DNA from: Paragonimus skrjabini miyazakii
Lineage: Eukaryota > Platyhelminthes > Trematoda > Plagiorchiida > Troglotrematidae
Length of the DNA stretch: 64,000 nt
Assembly: GCA_014338405.1 (NCBI GenBank)
Contig: JTDE01000704.1
Location: forward strand, 88,922-152,921
Direction of reading: 5' to 3'
Shown: piece by piece, positions 49,681-58,985 of the stretch
Layout: every line of letters begins with the position of its first letter
Numbering within the stretch: position 1 is the stretch's first letter
The notes under the pieces: generated by a model
Seen by the model: only the letters and a program-made list of their open reading frames with translations
The model's database searches: none
What the model was told of the DNA's origin: nothing
Made by a program: the position numbers and the translations under genes

Positions 49681-51845
49681 GCGTGAACCATAAGATAGCG
49701 TATGCGAAATTGTACTGTTTAATAAGACTAAATTTTTTAACGAGGATGTCGGCGCCCACAAATGGAGATTAGAACATTCAAACAGATATCAGACAAAACG
49801 TTGAGAACACTATACACCCTTACATAACTGAATCTGACCTCACTGAACTAAGGTGTGCACATTGTGGACTGTATGATTGTTTGGAGTCTACATATTTGAC
49901 TGCTCAGTCTAGGCTCAGCACCGTCAGTGAACTCAGCGAGTTATGGGTTTTCTCCACGTGTCAACCATGGTGTTGAAGCGGATGCTTGCTCCACTGCAGA
50001 CCAACAAAGGGTACACTGAACTATTACAGAATTTAACTTGTGAGGACAGTGAACTGTTTGGTTTATGAACTGTCGGGGTTTTGATTAACCCCAAATAGTG
50101 TTTGATACCTCTTATCATAGGCTGCATGTGAACCAGAGTTTAACGCCTTGATTATAATGAACTGCTCCAGTTATGAACAACATGTACTCATCTACATCGA
50201 TAAAGCATAAATCTCATAATTAGACGTTGTTTCTTTAATTAACTAAACGGCTAGTCCAATTTTACTAAGTAAGGTTACTCGGACAGTGCCAGCCAAATAA
50301 CACCGCTTAGTTAGGAAGCCGATTGTCGAAATGAATACGCACGTTCGCTGACGATTACGTTGCCCACCACCGTCTCTACAGGCAAGTCATATGAAACGGA
50401 AAACGACTCAGCAATAATGGTTGACGATGTGACAGAAATGAGAAATATGGAGGGGAAATTAGTCGCTGGTACGTTGAAGAAAGAAAACGCTGTTACGAAA
50501 TTGAATGGCGGCACGACATGGATCACTAACCACGAGAGGCCCCGTATGACACCGACTCTTTGGGGAAAAACTATATGTGTGCACAATTATATAATGTATT
50601 ATGGGCAAGACCAAGCTAGTTGATGTTTTTACTATGTGATGTACAAAACGACACCCAGAAACTCAGAAAGTTTTATCCACTATCCTTAGTTTGACAGGGT
50701 TAGACCACAGGCTGTCAGTAGCAAACCAGATGTTCTTTCTGTTGCATCGTTTAAGGCTACTGTCCACAGATGTAGGCAAGCTTTGCTCAAACATCTGTTC
50801 AGTGTGGTTACGGTACCAACAGAAAGTAGTATAAGTTTTATGGATGATACACCACCAGAACAAACATGTCGACGAAACGTCCTAATACGCTAAATGCTAC
50901 AGCAACCGTTGGCCTAAAATCAGTTACTATCACAGACTGTATGTCTCAATAACTGTTGATTAGGGGAGAATTTGTATTAAGGTACGATTCAATGAGTATG
51001 CAGCAGTGTTGATTGGTGTTTATAGATGGAGATGATGACAGACGTTTCTTTAAACAAGGGGACTCTCGATATCTTAATGGATGAGTGGCTTCCGATTTGA
51101 TACCCTGTTCCCTAACATCACGGTAAAATTTCGAGCTCAGATACTACGGTTAAAAATAAAGATAACACGACGCTGACATTTGCGGCTATGAGCTATCGCT
51201 AGGCTACAAGTATCGAGGCGTACCTTCCGAAAGAACTAAACCTTTTCTGTCTTGTTGGCCGAAGAATGAAGGTGTCGTCACAACTATTTGCCACTTTCAA
51301 CAACATGTACGACAGAAAGACACCAAGAGTGACCATCCACCGTTACGTTAATGAGAGTTTTTGACGAAACTGATCAGTTCATTGTTAAACTGTGATAAGT
51401 TGGTACAGCACTTTAGAGAACATGATGTGATCATCGTACTCCCTTGCACATGCCACAGCTTGGTTTAAACAAAACCCAATCCCTATTAGTTAATCCATCC
51501 ACCATGAGTAGCATTCCCCAGTTTGGATCGCGTTACGGATTCTAACCTCCAGACTGGCCTAAATGAAAGAGTATCACTCCAGATTAGCGCAGTTGACGAG
51601 CTGATAACAAGACGTGATTTCTGTTAAGTACCATAACTATTACTCATGACGAATATCAATGACAGTGATGCACTTAAAAGTGACAACACAAAACAGACGT
51701 GTGTTGCATTAGGTGCCGAGCGGTAACATGTCTACTCAAACTTTCATAAGGATTATTAACAATGAGAGGAAAACGATCAGGCAACAGAATTCTCGAACAT
51801 AAGAGTTGAAAATATTTCTCACACAATCCTTTTTTTTTCATTTAG
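49681..51845. other. non-coding stretch
   Basis: An 87-codon plus frame at 50.36-50.62 kb (KSYETENDSAIMVDDVTEM, then NMEGKLVAGTLKKENAV) has a protein-like composition but no convincing splice sites, and its antisense is also open. A stretch near 50.69-50.80 kb resembles the tail of some non-LTR RTs too weakly to call. Confidence 0.3.
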
Positions 51846-52024
51846 ATCATCAATTCGTTCAAGTGCAATTCAACTGTTTGTGTCCGTACAACGTCGTCAC
51901 CATTTATCAATCCGACTGAGTGGTTCACAATATGGTGTATGTATACAACTCCTTGAATTTCACGGTATGATCTTCACTCATCAACATGAACGACGATTCT
52001 CGATTGAATCGATTTTATGTGATA
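51846..52024 (+). CDS. possible internal exon, unknown protein
   Basis: A strong acceptor (cctttttttttcatttag, ending at 51845) precedes 179 nt of open frame. It ends at a fair donor (ATA|GTAAGC at 52025). The product would read SSIRSSAIQLFVSVQRRHHL, then a glycine turn and ICQLLEF-like strand, and EHERRFSIES-like residues. The family is not recognised. It lies on the plus strand, just downstream of the 3' side of the minus exon at 52.55 kb, so if real it belongs to a different gene or overlaps an intron of that gene. Confidence 0.3.
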
Positions 52025-52553
52025 GTAAGCAGTGTGGCAAAACATACTTTTAACAAACTTCCTAAGTTGATGATCCCGAACCTCAAATTGACGACAGTTC
52101 GAAGTCATTGCCTACGCAGTATACTTCTCCAAAACAGTTTTATTCGTGCAGACCGGTCGTGTGGATGGTCGGACAGGTATGAGTCTATTAAAAACACGTT
52201 TCTGAGTCTGTATCATTCAGTCGCTCCCCATTGGTTACGAACACATAGTTCCTCTATAAGAAGTGTCATCCTAGTCTGGTCCGTCTGAGAAATTGCGACT
52301 CAAAGATAGTGTATTAACACAGGAAAATGTTATAGACTGTTTCAGCTTAGTTTAGACTTCAAGATTTGCCTGACAGACAGTCGTAACTCGACAGAGTAAC
52401 ATACTGGTAGCTGACGTCTTAGACACGGAGCAGTGTAAAACAAGAACACATGGTCAATCCAAACTACAATCTTATTCGGGTCACTGTTTGGGATATCCAG
52501 GTCAAGTATGAATCGGCAACCATAGTATGGTGTATGAAATTATGGTTACTTAC

Positions 52554-53378
52554 GGAATAGGTAGTATCCGTTGCTAGTCGCGTCTGGCCAGTGATGAACC
52601 AAGCAGGTAGAAACATGTCACACGGTGTTGTGTCTAAACCTTTTCTAGACTCTGGAGATTGACCAGCATTGGTAAGGGTATCCGTTCCCATAATGTCCCC
52701 ATCAAGGGATAAGTGGCTGTAGAACAATATTTTGATCACATCAGGCGTAGAAAGGTTTCTCTTTGTACCATGTCCACGGGTATCAGCTACCGACAAATGG
52801 GTTCTTAAAGTTGGAGACGTACCGTATGGGTCGCCGTTGGAGGAAGTAGAACAACTATCCTTATCACTGTCGGTCACGGAAAGTCTCCGTTGTGAATAGG
52901 TTTGCACAGGATCGGATGTGAATTGCGTAGTCCACGGAGCGATTGACGACAAATTGACCATCGATTTGGAATGACCTGCTCGATGCTGAACCAGATTGTC
53001 GTCAGTGGTTTCACAACTGAGAAATGCACTATCATCGGCTGCTATGTACTGTCCAATGCCCAAATTTCCGATGAAACCTTTATCAGTTAACGCACTATTA
53101 AGTAAAGCCACCTCCAGTACATCCGTTGTTTTAACACTCTGATCGGGCACATTTTTTTTCACACCACCCCATCGGAAAAATTTAGGCATACGTCGTCCGA
53201 TACCACCGTCTTTAGGTTCAACCCTTTTCACCTCAGGCATAACTTCCGGCATTACCTCGTCAGTTTGCGTTAGATTCATCAGACTTTGATGGTAATGAAT
53301 TTTACTTTTTGATCGAAATTTGGTGCCCAGTGGTCGAAATCGTCGAAAACGATCGCGCTCCTCTTCTTGACCTTGCAT
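52554..53378 (-). CDS. probable first coding exon of an unidentified gene
   Basis: 275 codons from an ATG at 53378 to a perfect donor TCC|GTAAGT (52554/52553). An in-frame TAA lies seven codons upstream of the ATG, so this start is likely. The N-terminus is very basic (MQGQEEERDRFRRFRPLG, then KFRSKSKIHYHQSLMN). Next come an acidic tandem MPEVMPEV, another basic patch (RRMPKFFRWGGVKKN), and long Ser/Thr-rich, probably disordered stretches (RRLSVTDSDKDSCSTSSNG) with several R/K-X-X-S sites typical of regulatory phosphorylation. There is no signal peptide or membrane segment. It looks like the cytoplasmic regulatory N-terminus of a signalling or scaffold protein, but I cannot name it. Beyond the donor the frame stays open for ~30 codons of intron that should be ignored. 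The 8.06-8.40 kb exon begins in phase 0 and could be spliced to this phase-0 donor. Confidence 0.65.
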
Positions 53379-53900
53379 GATGTGGTCGATGTAAGATTAG
53401 AATGCATTCACAAAATAAAAGCTTCAATGCACTCAACAAATTGACTCGAACACACCGCTGTGCTCGTGTCGTGCGGGCCGAACGTGATCAGATTTGTGGT
53501 TTTCATCTGAGCGCGAGTGCACAGGTGTGCACGAGCGCGCGCACACTGCGCGCTTGCCTAACCTTGAGTCACCCTATCGATTGCGTCTAAACGCTTGAAT
53601 GCGCAACGTGTTGATGTTTGCGTGTGACATTGCCTGTTTGTACGTCTACTTCCAAATTAGAACTGCTTCAACTGTGCTATGACTGGGGTTATGGTCTACT
53701 CTCGTGTGTGTTTGGTCTATCTTTACACGACTTGCGTATGCGATGTTGTGGTTGTGTCTATGTACCTTCAAGACAAGTGCGTCCGCCTAATGTTTGTCAT
53801 ACGCGCTGTGTGTACACATGTTCATGTGTGGACAACAGCCCACCTAGCAATGTGGACAATCGCAAATGCGGCTGGGTCGATTGAAGTCAGAGGCGACTTA
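53379..53900 (-). promoter_or_regulatory. CpG-rich putative promoter and 5' UTR region
   Basis: This stretch stands out from the AT-rich window by frequent CG dinucleotides and alternating purine-pyrimidine runs, for example gagcgcgcgcacactgcgcg at 53533-53552. It lies immediately upstream of the minus-strand start codon. I see no convincing TATA box. It is inferred to hold the transcription start of the gene, possibly in both directions. Open plus frames here (53.40-53.91 kb) follow from the base composition. Confidence 0.35.
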
Positions 53901-55434
53901 GATAATTGACGACATTTTTTTGACAGTTTCAAGAGGTTTACCAACAAACCTGTTCCAAGCTCAGACATGTAAGAATTATCAGGACGGCTGAGCTGCCTAC
54001 ATAGCTGCGAACGTGTTAAAATGGAAATCGAAACTGTTGAGAAATAAAGTAACTTGAGTTAATGATAAGAAACATTCCTAACTCAACGCTCCCATCATCC
54101 ACGAAATCGAGAATAAATCAAATAATTTCATGCCAACGTATGTTTTCACCCAAGAAACTTCAAACTTGATGAGAATTTCAGCTGTGTCACTTAACGCTCT
54201 TTTAAAGCCAACATTCAGAACTTTGCTCGTGGTATGATGGTACATCTCTCCTTCTCATGACCGCATCAACACTAGATCGACCACGATTTTCCGATACTAA
54301 AAGTAACCAAAAGTAGCCGTTTCCTCCACTTTCACTACATGAAGTTGCTTGCCTTCTCCGAAGCGATGTAAATCAATACTTGCTGTCCGGTCCTGTGTGT
54401 GCATAAACTGTCGACTCACGCAGCTGGTCTGCTCTGGAACTGAAAACAGTCCTTGTTTTGTGTAAATCCAATCGTCGATTGTTTCTATTGTTGTTGCTAT
54501 CCACATGTCCTATATATTCCAATGTTTTACGTTCGTGATTGAAGAGAGTAAACGAAATGTTAACATCTCGCAACGTATGTCTTCTATCGTTACTGGTGAA
54601 CTGGATCAAGGGAACTCAGTGTTTTAAATTGAATGTTTGACAAAAGAATGTTTGTGTCGATCAGTGAACTTTGATTAACTTATTGCATATGGTTAAAATG
54701 AATCCTGAGTCTTCTAGCTAAACTCTGAAATGCACTCGAGTAAACAGACTAATGCACCGATACCACTTGGTTTATTTAATTGAATAAGTCAACAAAACCA
54801 CCCGTATTAATGTAAACACCTTGAGACTAAAATCTTTTTCGTTGAGTAGGTAAATCATATGGATAAGCACACTTATGAAACCAAACTCCGGCCGAATTGC
54901 TTGAGTGTAGAAAACTATTCTGGTGTAAACCCTTCCATATAACTTAATGACGGACACTAAACCTCTTGTTCATGAGAAACAACATCAAAAACCGCTTCTT
55001 AGTCTTCTGCATTCACGACGGATGAAAGTGCTTCCACTTTTAAAATTCTTGGTTTTGTACTTCAGCATATAAACAGAAAGTGTGATATGGTGTTGAAAAA
55101 GATGTGGCATCCAACGATTAATAAGTTTTTCCATATAAGTGATTGATCAGTATGTTGGGGAAACAGTTTCAACTAACCGACTTATACTTAGTTCATTTGT
55201 ATTGCATGCAAACATTCAGAGCTACATCACTTAGTATGTTCTTCTATGCATCGATAGGCCACTTCGTCGATGACCACAAGCGATTGTTTAATGGATGCAC
55301 ATATTTGATGAATTTACCAAATCTGTCCCTGTGACTCATTGAAGAAGCTTAGACAGAGTTCGGATATTCTCCCAAGTAGGCCAAACAAATCAGTTAGAAT
55401 TGTCTTCATGACTAGAAGCGATTACTGGTGAGTA
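53901..55434. other. non-coding stretch
   Basis: AT-rich sequence upstream of the putative promoter. No exon or repeat recognised. Confidence 0.35.
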
Positions 55435-55820
55435 GTAGGGAATTTCCATTTTAATTTAGGTTGAATATCACCCACAATTGATCTCAGATGCCACATTTCC
55501 ATTGAGCTCCTAGTCGTCCACTTCCGGGAAGAAGCACTAGATTCGAGTTTCGCTCTCATTAGAACCCGTCGGTAGTGCATATCCATTGCCACGGCCGGGA
55601 CTAGAATTTCGACCACGCTTTTCATGAGACAACTGGGTTGACCATTGCGCCATTTACCCCACATTAGGAACGACCGAATTATCGCATGTGAACGCTCAAC
55701 CATTTTTGCTTGTGAGTAATGATCGAGTTGCCCGATCGCCTCGAGAGGAGACACAGTTACTGTCTGGTAATTTCAATCGATGACCCCCCGAACAGGACTT
55801 CTCTCCAAGTTGAAATCACA
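55435..55820 (-). mobile_element. SINE, longest copy with head, promoter and tail
   Basis: On the minus strand: head (ggggggtcatcgattgaaat, agtaactgtgtctcctctcg, aggcgatcgggcaactcg), then cgttcacatgcgataattcg. The tRNA-like region follows, with an A-box version tggcgcaatggtcaac and a B-box position attctagtcccggcc. The body comes next (gggttctaatgagagcgaaa, gcttcttcccggaagtgg, gatcaattgtgggtgatatt), then the family 3' end (attccctactactcaccag). It gives the best view of the full element, about 385 nt. The diverged B box would weaken its own transcription. Confidence 0.85.
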
Positions 55821-55843
55821 AAAATCACATGTTCAGCGGTATT

Positions 55844-55917
55844 TTTATTACTAATAAGTCGTAGGGGATTTTGGTTTTCATGTAGATTGAACGTCGCTCA
55901 CAATTACTCGTAGCTGT
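55844..55917 (-). mobile_element. SINE 3' end fragment, inverted
   Basis: The reverse complement runs from cgacagctacgagtaattg to the family terminus (aaaatcccctacgacttatt). Directly joined head to head to the plus fragment starting at 55918. Confidence 0.75.
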
Positions 55918-56085
55918 CGTGGTTGCCTCATGAAAGCATGACCGGAGTTTTAGTCCCGGCCGTGGCAATGGATATGCACAAGTGACGAGCTCTAATGAGA
56001 GTGAAACTCGAGTCCAGTGCTTCCTTTCGAAAGAGGCCGACCAAAAGGTGTATGACAATGCGACAGAAGCGATCACATTAAGAAA
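55918..56085 (+). mobile_element. SINE fragment lacking the A box
   Basis: Begins in the middle of the tRNA-like part (tggttgcctcatgaaagcat), continues with the B-box position (gagttttagtcccggcc) and a well-kept body (gacgagctctaatgagagtg, aaactcgagtccagtgcttc), and ends near gcgatcaca. Confidence 0.8.
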
Positions 56086-56221
56086 CTGAGTAAAACTTTC
56101 GGATATCAGATAAAGTTTTGTAGTTGCCAACGAAAGGAACAAAACAGAGTATGTTGAACATCAGAGCACCAAATGTCTTGAGTCACTCAAGGATGAAAAG
56201 TTGTTACCCATCTCGAATTTT

Positions 56222-56518
56222 GAGAAACTACGACCACAGGTTTCTACTAAAACCCGACTCTATTGAATGTCGAGAGTGAAAAAGCTTGGTGTGCCGGTTC
56301 TTCCAATACTTGATAAGATGAATTCGCCTTACCACTCGACGGCGAAGTGGCTGGTGAAATTGCTCGAATCCGTCCGAAAAACGATTGCCCCGTTTAGTCT
56401 ACGTGGTACGTTTGAATTTGTCGAATGTGTACAGGACATTGATATGAATTCCCGGAAATCACGCTCATTGAGCTTAGTGTCGTCATCCACAATTGTGAAT
56501 TGTCAGTTATACACGTGA
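56222..56518 (+). pseudogene. PLE reverse transcriptase, N-terminal segment
   Basis: An open piece with LGVPVLPILDKMNSPYHSTA and KWLVKLLESVRKTIAPFSLR, then FEFVECVQDIDMNSRKSRSL. These match the fingers region preceding motif A in Penelope-like RTs (…PLRPI…NSP…AKWL…). A TGA stop just upstream (about 56.265 kb) separates it from the preceding conserved block. The motif A aspartate is not preserved. Confidence 0.7.
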
Positions 56519-56599
56519 CCACGTGCCTGAGACTGGACTCGATCTCCGGTTACCAGCCTCACATTTAAAGATCTTTTGATCCAATGCACAGTCATTGTG

Positions 56600-57240
56600 C
56601 AACTGCTATTTAGCGATGTTCTGTATCGACAGGCAGATGGTGTAACAATGGGATTCCCGTTCGGGCCTCTTCTGGCTGACATATTCATGGGGTAGCTTGA
56701 AAGCATCTTGCTTCAATCTACCATCAACCAGTTCAGTCAGTATCATCGATACGTGGACGATATATTCCTCATTACTAACCCGGACACTACTGTGTGCATA
56801 ATACTTGACAAGTTAAGTCGCGTCCCCCAGTCAGTTAAGTCTACACATTAGGAGCAGACTGGAAACGAGACATCTTTCCTAGGTGTGCATTTGCGTCGAC
56901 AGACAGATAGCACTGTTCAACACAAGATTCATCACAAGAACAAGTGATGTTCTGAACAAGTCAGAACAAAACCTTTGCATTTTTGTACCCCCGAAACAAA
57001 AGAGAAACCTAGTGCATTGCCTAACTGACAAAGCATACAGATTTTTTTTCGCAGATACGCCAGACGGTAAACTCGAAGTCAAGGATAACGCACTCCGTGA
57101 TAACGGCTACCCGGAACAACTTATTACCAGAAACGTGATCAGATTTTCACCTAAATCTGGAGTGCGGGACGTAAGAAGGAAGCCCATGTTTATTCGAGTG
57201 CCGTTCAAAGGTGACTGCCACAGAATGGCTGACAAATAGG
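56600..57240 (+). pseudogene. PLE reverse transcriptase, palm and connection remnants
   Basis: Motif B-type segment DGVTMGFPFGPLLADIFMG, a TAG stop, then motif C with both catalytic Asp codons (YVDD). The following part is scattered over frames. The 118-codon frame at 56883-57239 is out of frame with motif C and contains little recognisable sequence. Confidence 0.65.
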
Positions 57241-57359
57241 CTCAATCAAGCAATCAGCACGATGTTTACAATAAATGAACTCCGTATCCAGTTCACTATA
57301 CCCCTACTTCTCAGTTTTTAATTCAAAGATAGATTGATAGTTCAGACCTCACCTATGTA

Positions 57360-57620
57360 CATCTACTCATTCACTTGTTTTTGTGGAGTAGTTTAAATTG
57401 GTTGGACGTCAAGACAGCTGCCGAAACATATCCGAGAACATCCTTCACGATGGCTGGCGCACGGAGAAACACGGTCGGTCAACAGCGCTATCGTCGTTGA
57501 TCTGGTTGAAAGCTAGCACCAGGTGAAAAGTGATGGAGCCTTTCAAGTGGTATATCGTTTGCCACGCAACCCATCAAAAGCCGTCCGACTGAAAACACTT
57601 TATACTCCGAGGTTATTGGT
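57360..57620 (+). pseudogene. PLE GIY-YIG endonuclease remnant
   Basis: SFTCFCGVV, stop, IGWTSRQLPKHIREHPSR, WLAHGETRSVNSAIVVDLVE, then FKWYIVCHA in series. The fragment corresponds to the region just before and overlapping the one preserved at 0.78-1.06 kb, so the two PLE copies overlap only in part. Confidence 0.65.
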
Positions 57621-58799
57621 GTCAGGCTGATTGACCCGGTGTTATATCATCAGAAGCGGTTTGTTCAGGCTCTACGTCTACCGTGGCCACAAATCCACCG
57701 GATCGGTGGCCAACACGTGTGATCGAACCAGTGGGCGAGCGTGACATAATAAACAAATCAAACCATTTCGAGCTGATTGACCAGTGGTCTAGTCTATCTG
57801 TAATAAGTCCGATCAATATCTCCACCTAGCTTTATGAACTCCCAGTATATTTGTACCGGTCTGATAATCATTTATCGAAAACGTACATTCGCCAACATGT
57901 CTTTATTCTCCTATAAATTATAAACGACAGACTATCTTTCAATAGGATACCCTACATCTGGCCACATATCTAACATACAGAAATACTGAACGTATCTGTC
58001 TGTTCGACGGTCACCAGACTAATTGCTCCTAAATAATCTCACTCCTGTAAGAAAATGGTATCAAAGAATGAGAAGTTCACTGTGTAAATCCGCTTTTGTA
58101 ACCCACGATGGCTTGTACGAATGGTTCTTACGGAGTGATATTTGTTATATGCTATTAGACAATGCGTTTTATGTCTCACATCTATATCATCTGACAAAAG
58201 AAAATCAATTTTGGGTTGGATTTTACGACAGTCCGAGTATAACAGACGTATGAATAAGGTGTATGTCCTTCATTCATCCATTCTACACTTTTGCATAATG
58301 TCGTAGAGAAATATCCACTCATCCAGAATGACTGTTCTGATTCCTGTTTGCTTGTCAGTACTGATAGCGTACACACTTTGTTCAACATAGCCTTTTTACC
58401 TACTTACTATTTCCCACATAATCCTACGTATGAACATATAAGCGAAAGAACCAGTACAGAATTCATCATTGAAGGCTGCCTAACTCGATATGCGAGAACG
58501 GATGCATTGTCTTTTTCAGAGCAACTTCATACTAACTGCGACTTTTTTCTATATATGAACGTCAGATTATGTGAAAGGCGTCTGGTCTTTAACCCTATAA
58601 ACAAGTGCTTGCACGAAACAGCGCAGTGAGTCGTAGACGAAAATCATATCTGCACTATGCTGATTGACGGGTGGTAACTACCTAGCCTTACATATCAGGG
58701 TTTCCATCGATTTTACAGACACACAAGATTGTGGTTGATAGGTTGGAAAATTACTATTTGGTCATACCTACTGTGGTGTTACTAGCATTCTGATCAACA
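57621..58799. other. non-coding stretch
   Basis: The 112-codon plus frame at 58.29-58.63 kb (SEQLHTNCDFFLYMNVRLCE) has no splice or motif support. Confidence 0.3.
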
Positions 58800-58985
58800 C
58801 ACTGATCTCACCACCACAACAGCCGGTGTGCACATTCTGGTCCGATCGAGAATGTGCATTATAGATTACTTCTAACGAGGGTGAAACCTAAGTCTGCTGT
58901 TTCCTTTCGAAATGAATTAGCTGAAATATTCACCTGGATGTGAAAACTGCGGTGAATTACAGGTGGTAATCAATGTAAGTCCCGA
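58800..58985 (+). mobile_element. diverged SINE copy
   Basis: cattctggtccgatcgagaa at the B-box position, gtgcattatagattacttct, then aacgagggtgaaacctaagt, tgctgtttcctttcgaaatg and gatgtgaaaactgcggtgaa follow the SINE body. Confidence 0.6.

Larger units (their letters stand above)
56165..57620 (+). mobile_element. Penelope-like element (RT + GIY-YIG), decayed
   Basis: In order on the plus strand: FEKLRPQVSTKTRLY before a stop (the RLYGLPKVHK region of the family); VPVLPILDKMNSPYHSTAKW; FEFVECVQDID; RT block YRQADGVTMGFPFGPLLADI (56623-56690); motif C YHRYVDDIFLI with YVDD at 56750-56761; NETSFLGVHLRRQTD; and finally CFCGVV-stop-IGWTSRQLPKHIREHP at about 57.38-57.45 kb. The last is the YIG half of the GIY-YIG endonuclease with its Tyr codon replaced by a stop. 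Multiple stops and frame changes show it is dead. This RT and endonuclease combination is specific to Penelope-like elements. Confidence 0.8.

Noticed and set aside
50640..50870. Possible non-LTR RT C-terminal tail (VSSKPDVLSVASFKATVHR)
   Set aside because: Similarity is only impressionistic and no RT remnant precedes it.
53402..53909. Plus-strand frames in the CpG-rich region
   Set aside because: GC-rich composition lowers stop frequency; no motif or splice support.
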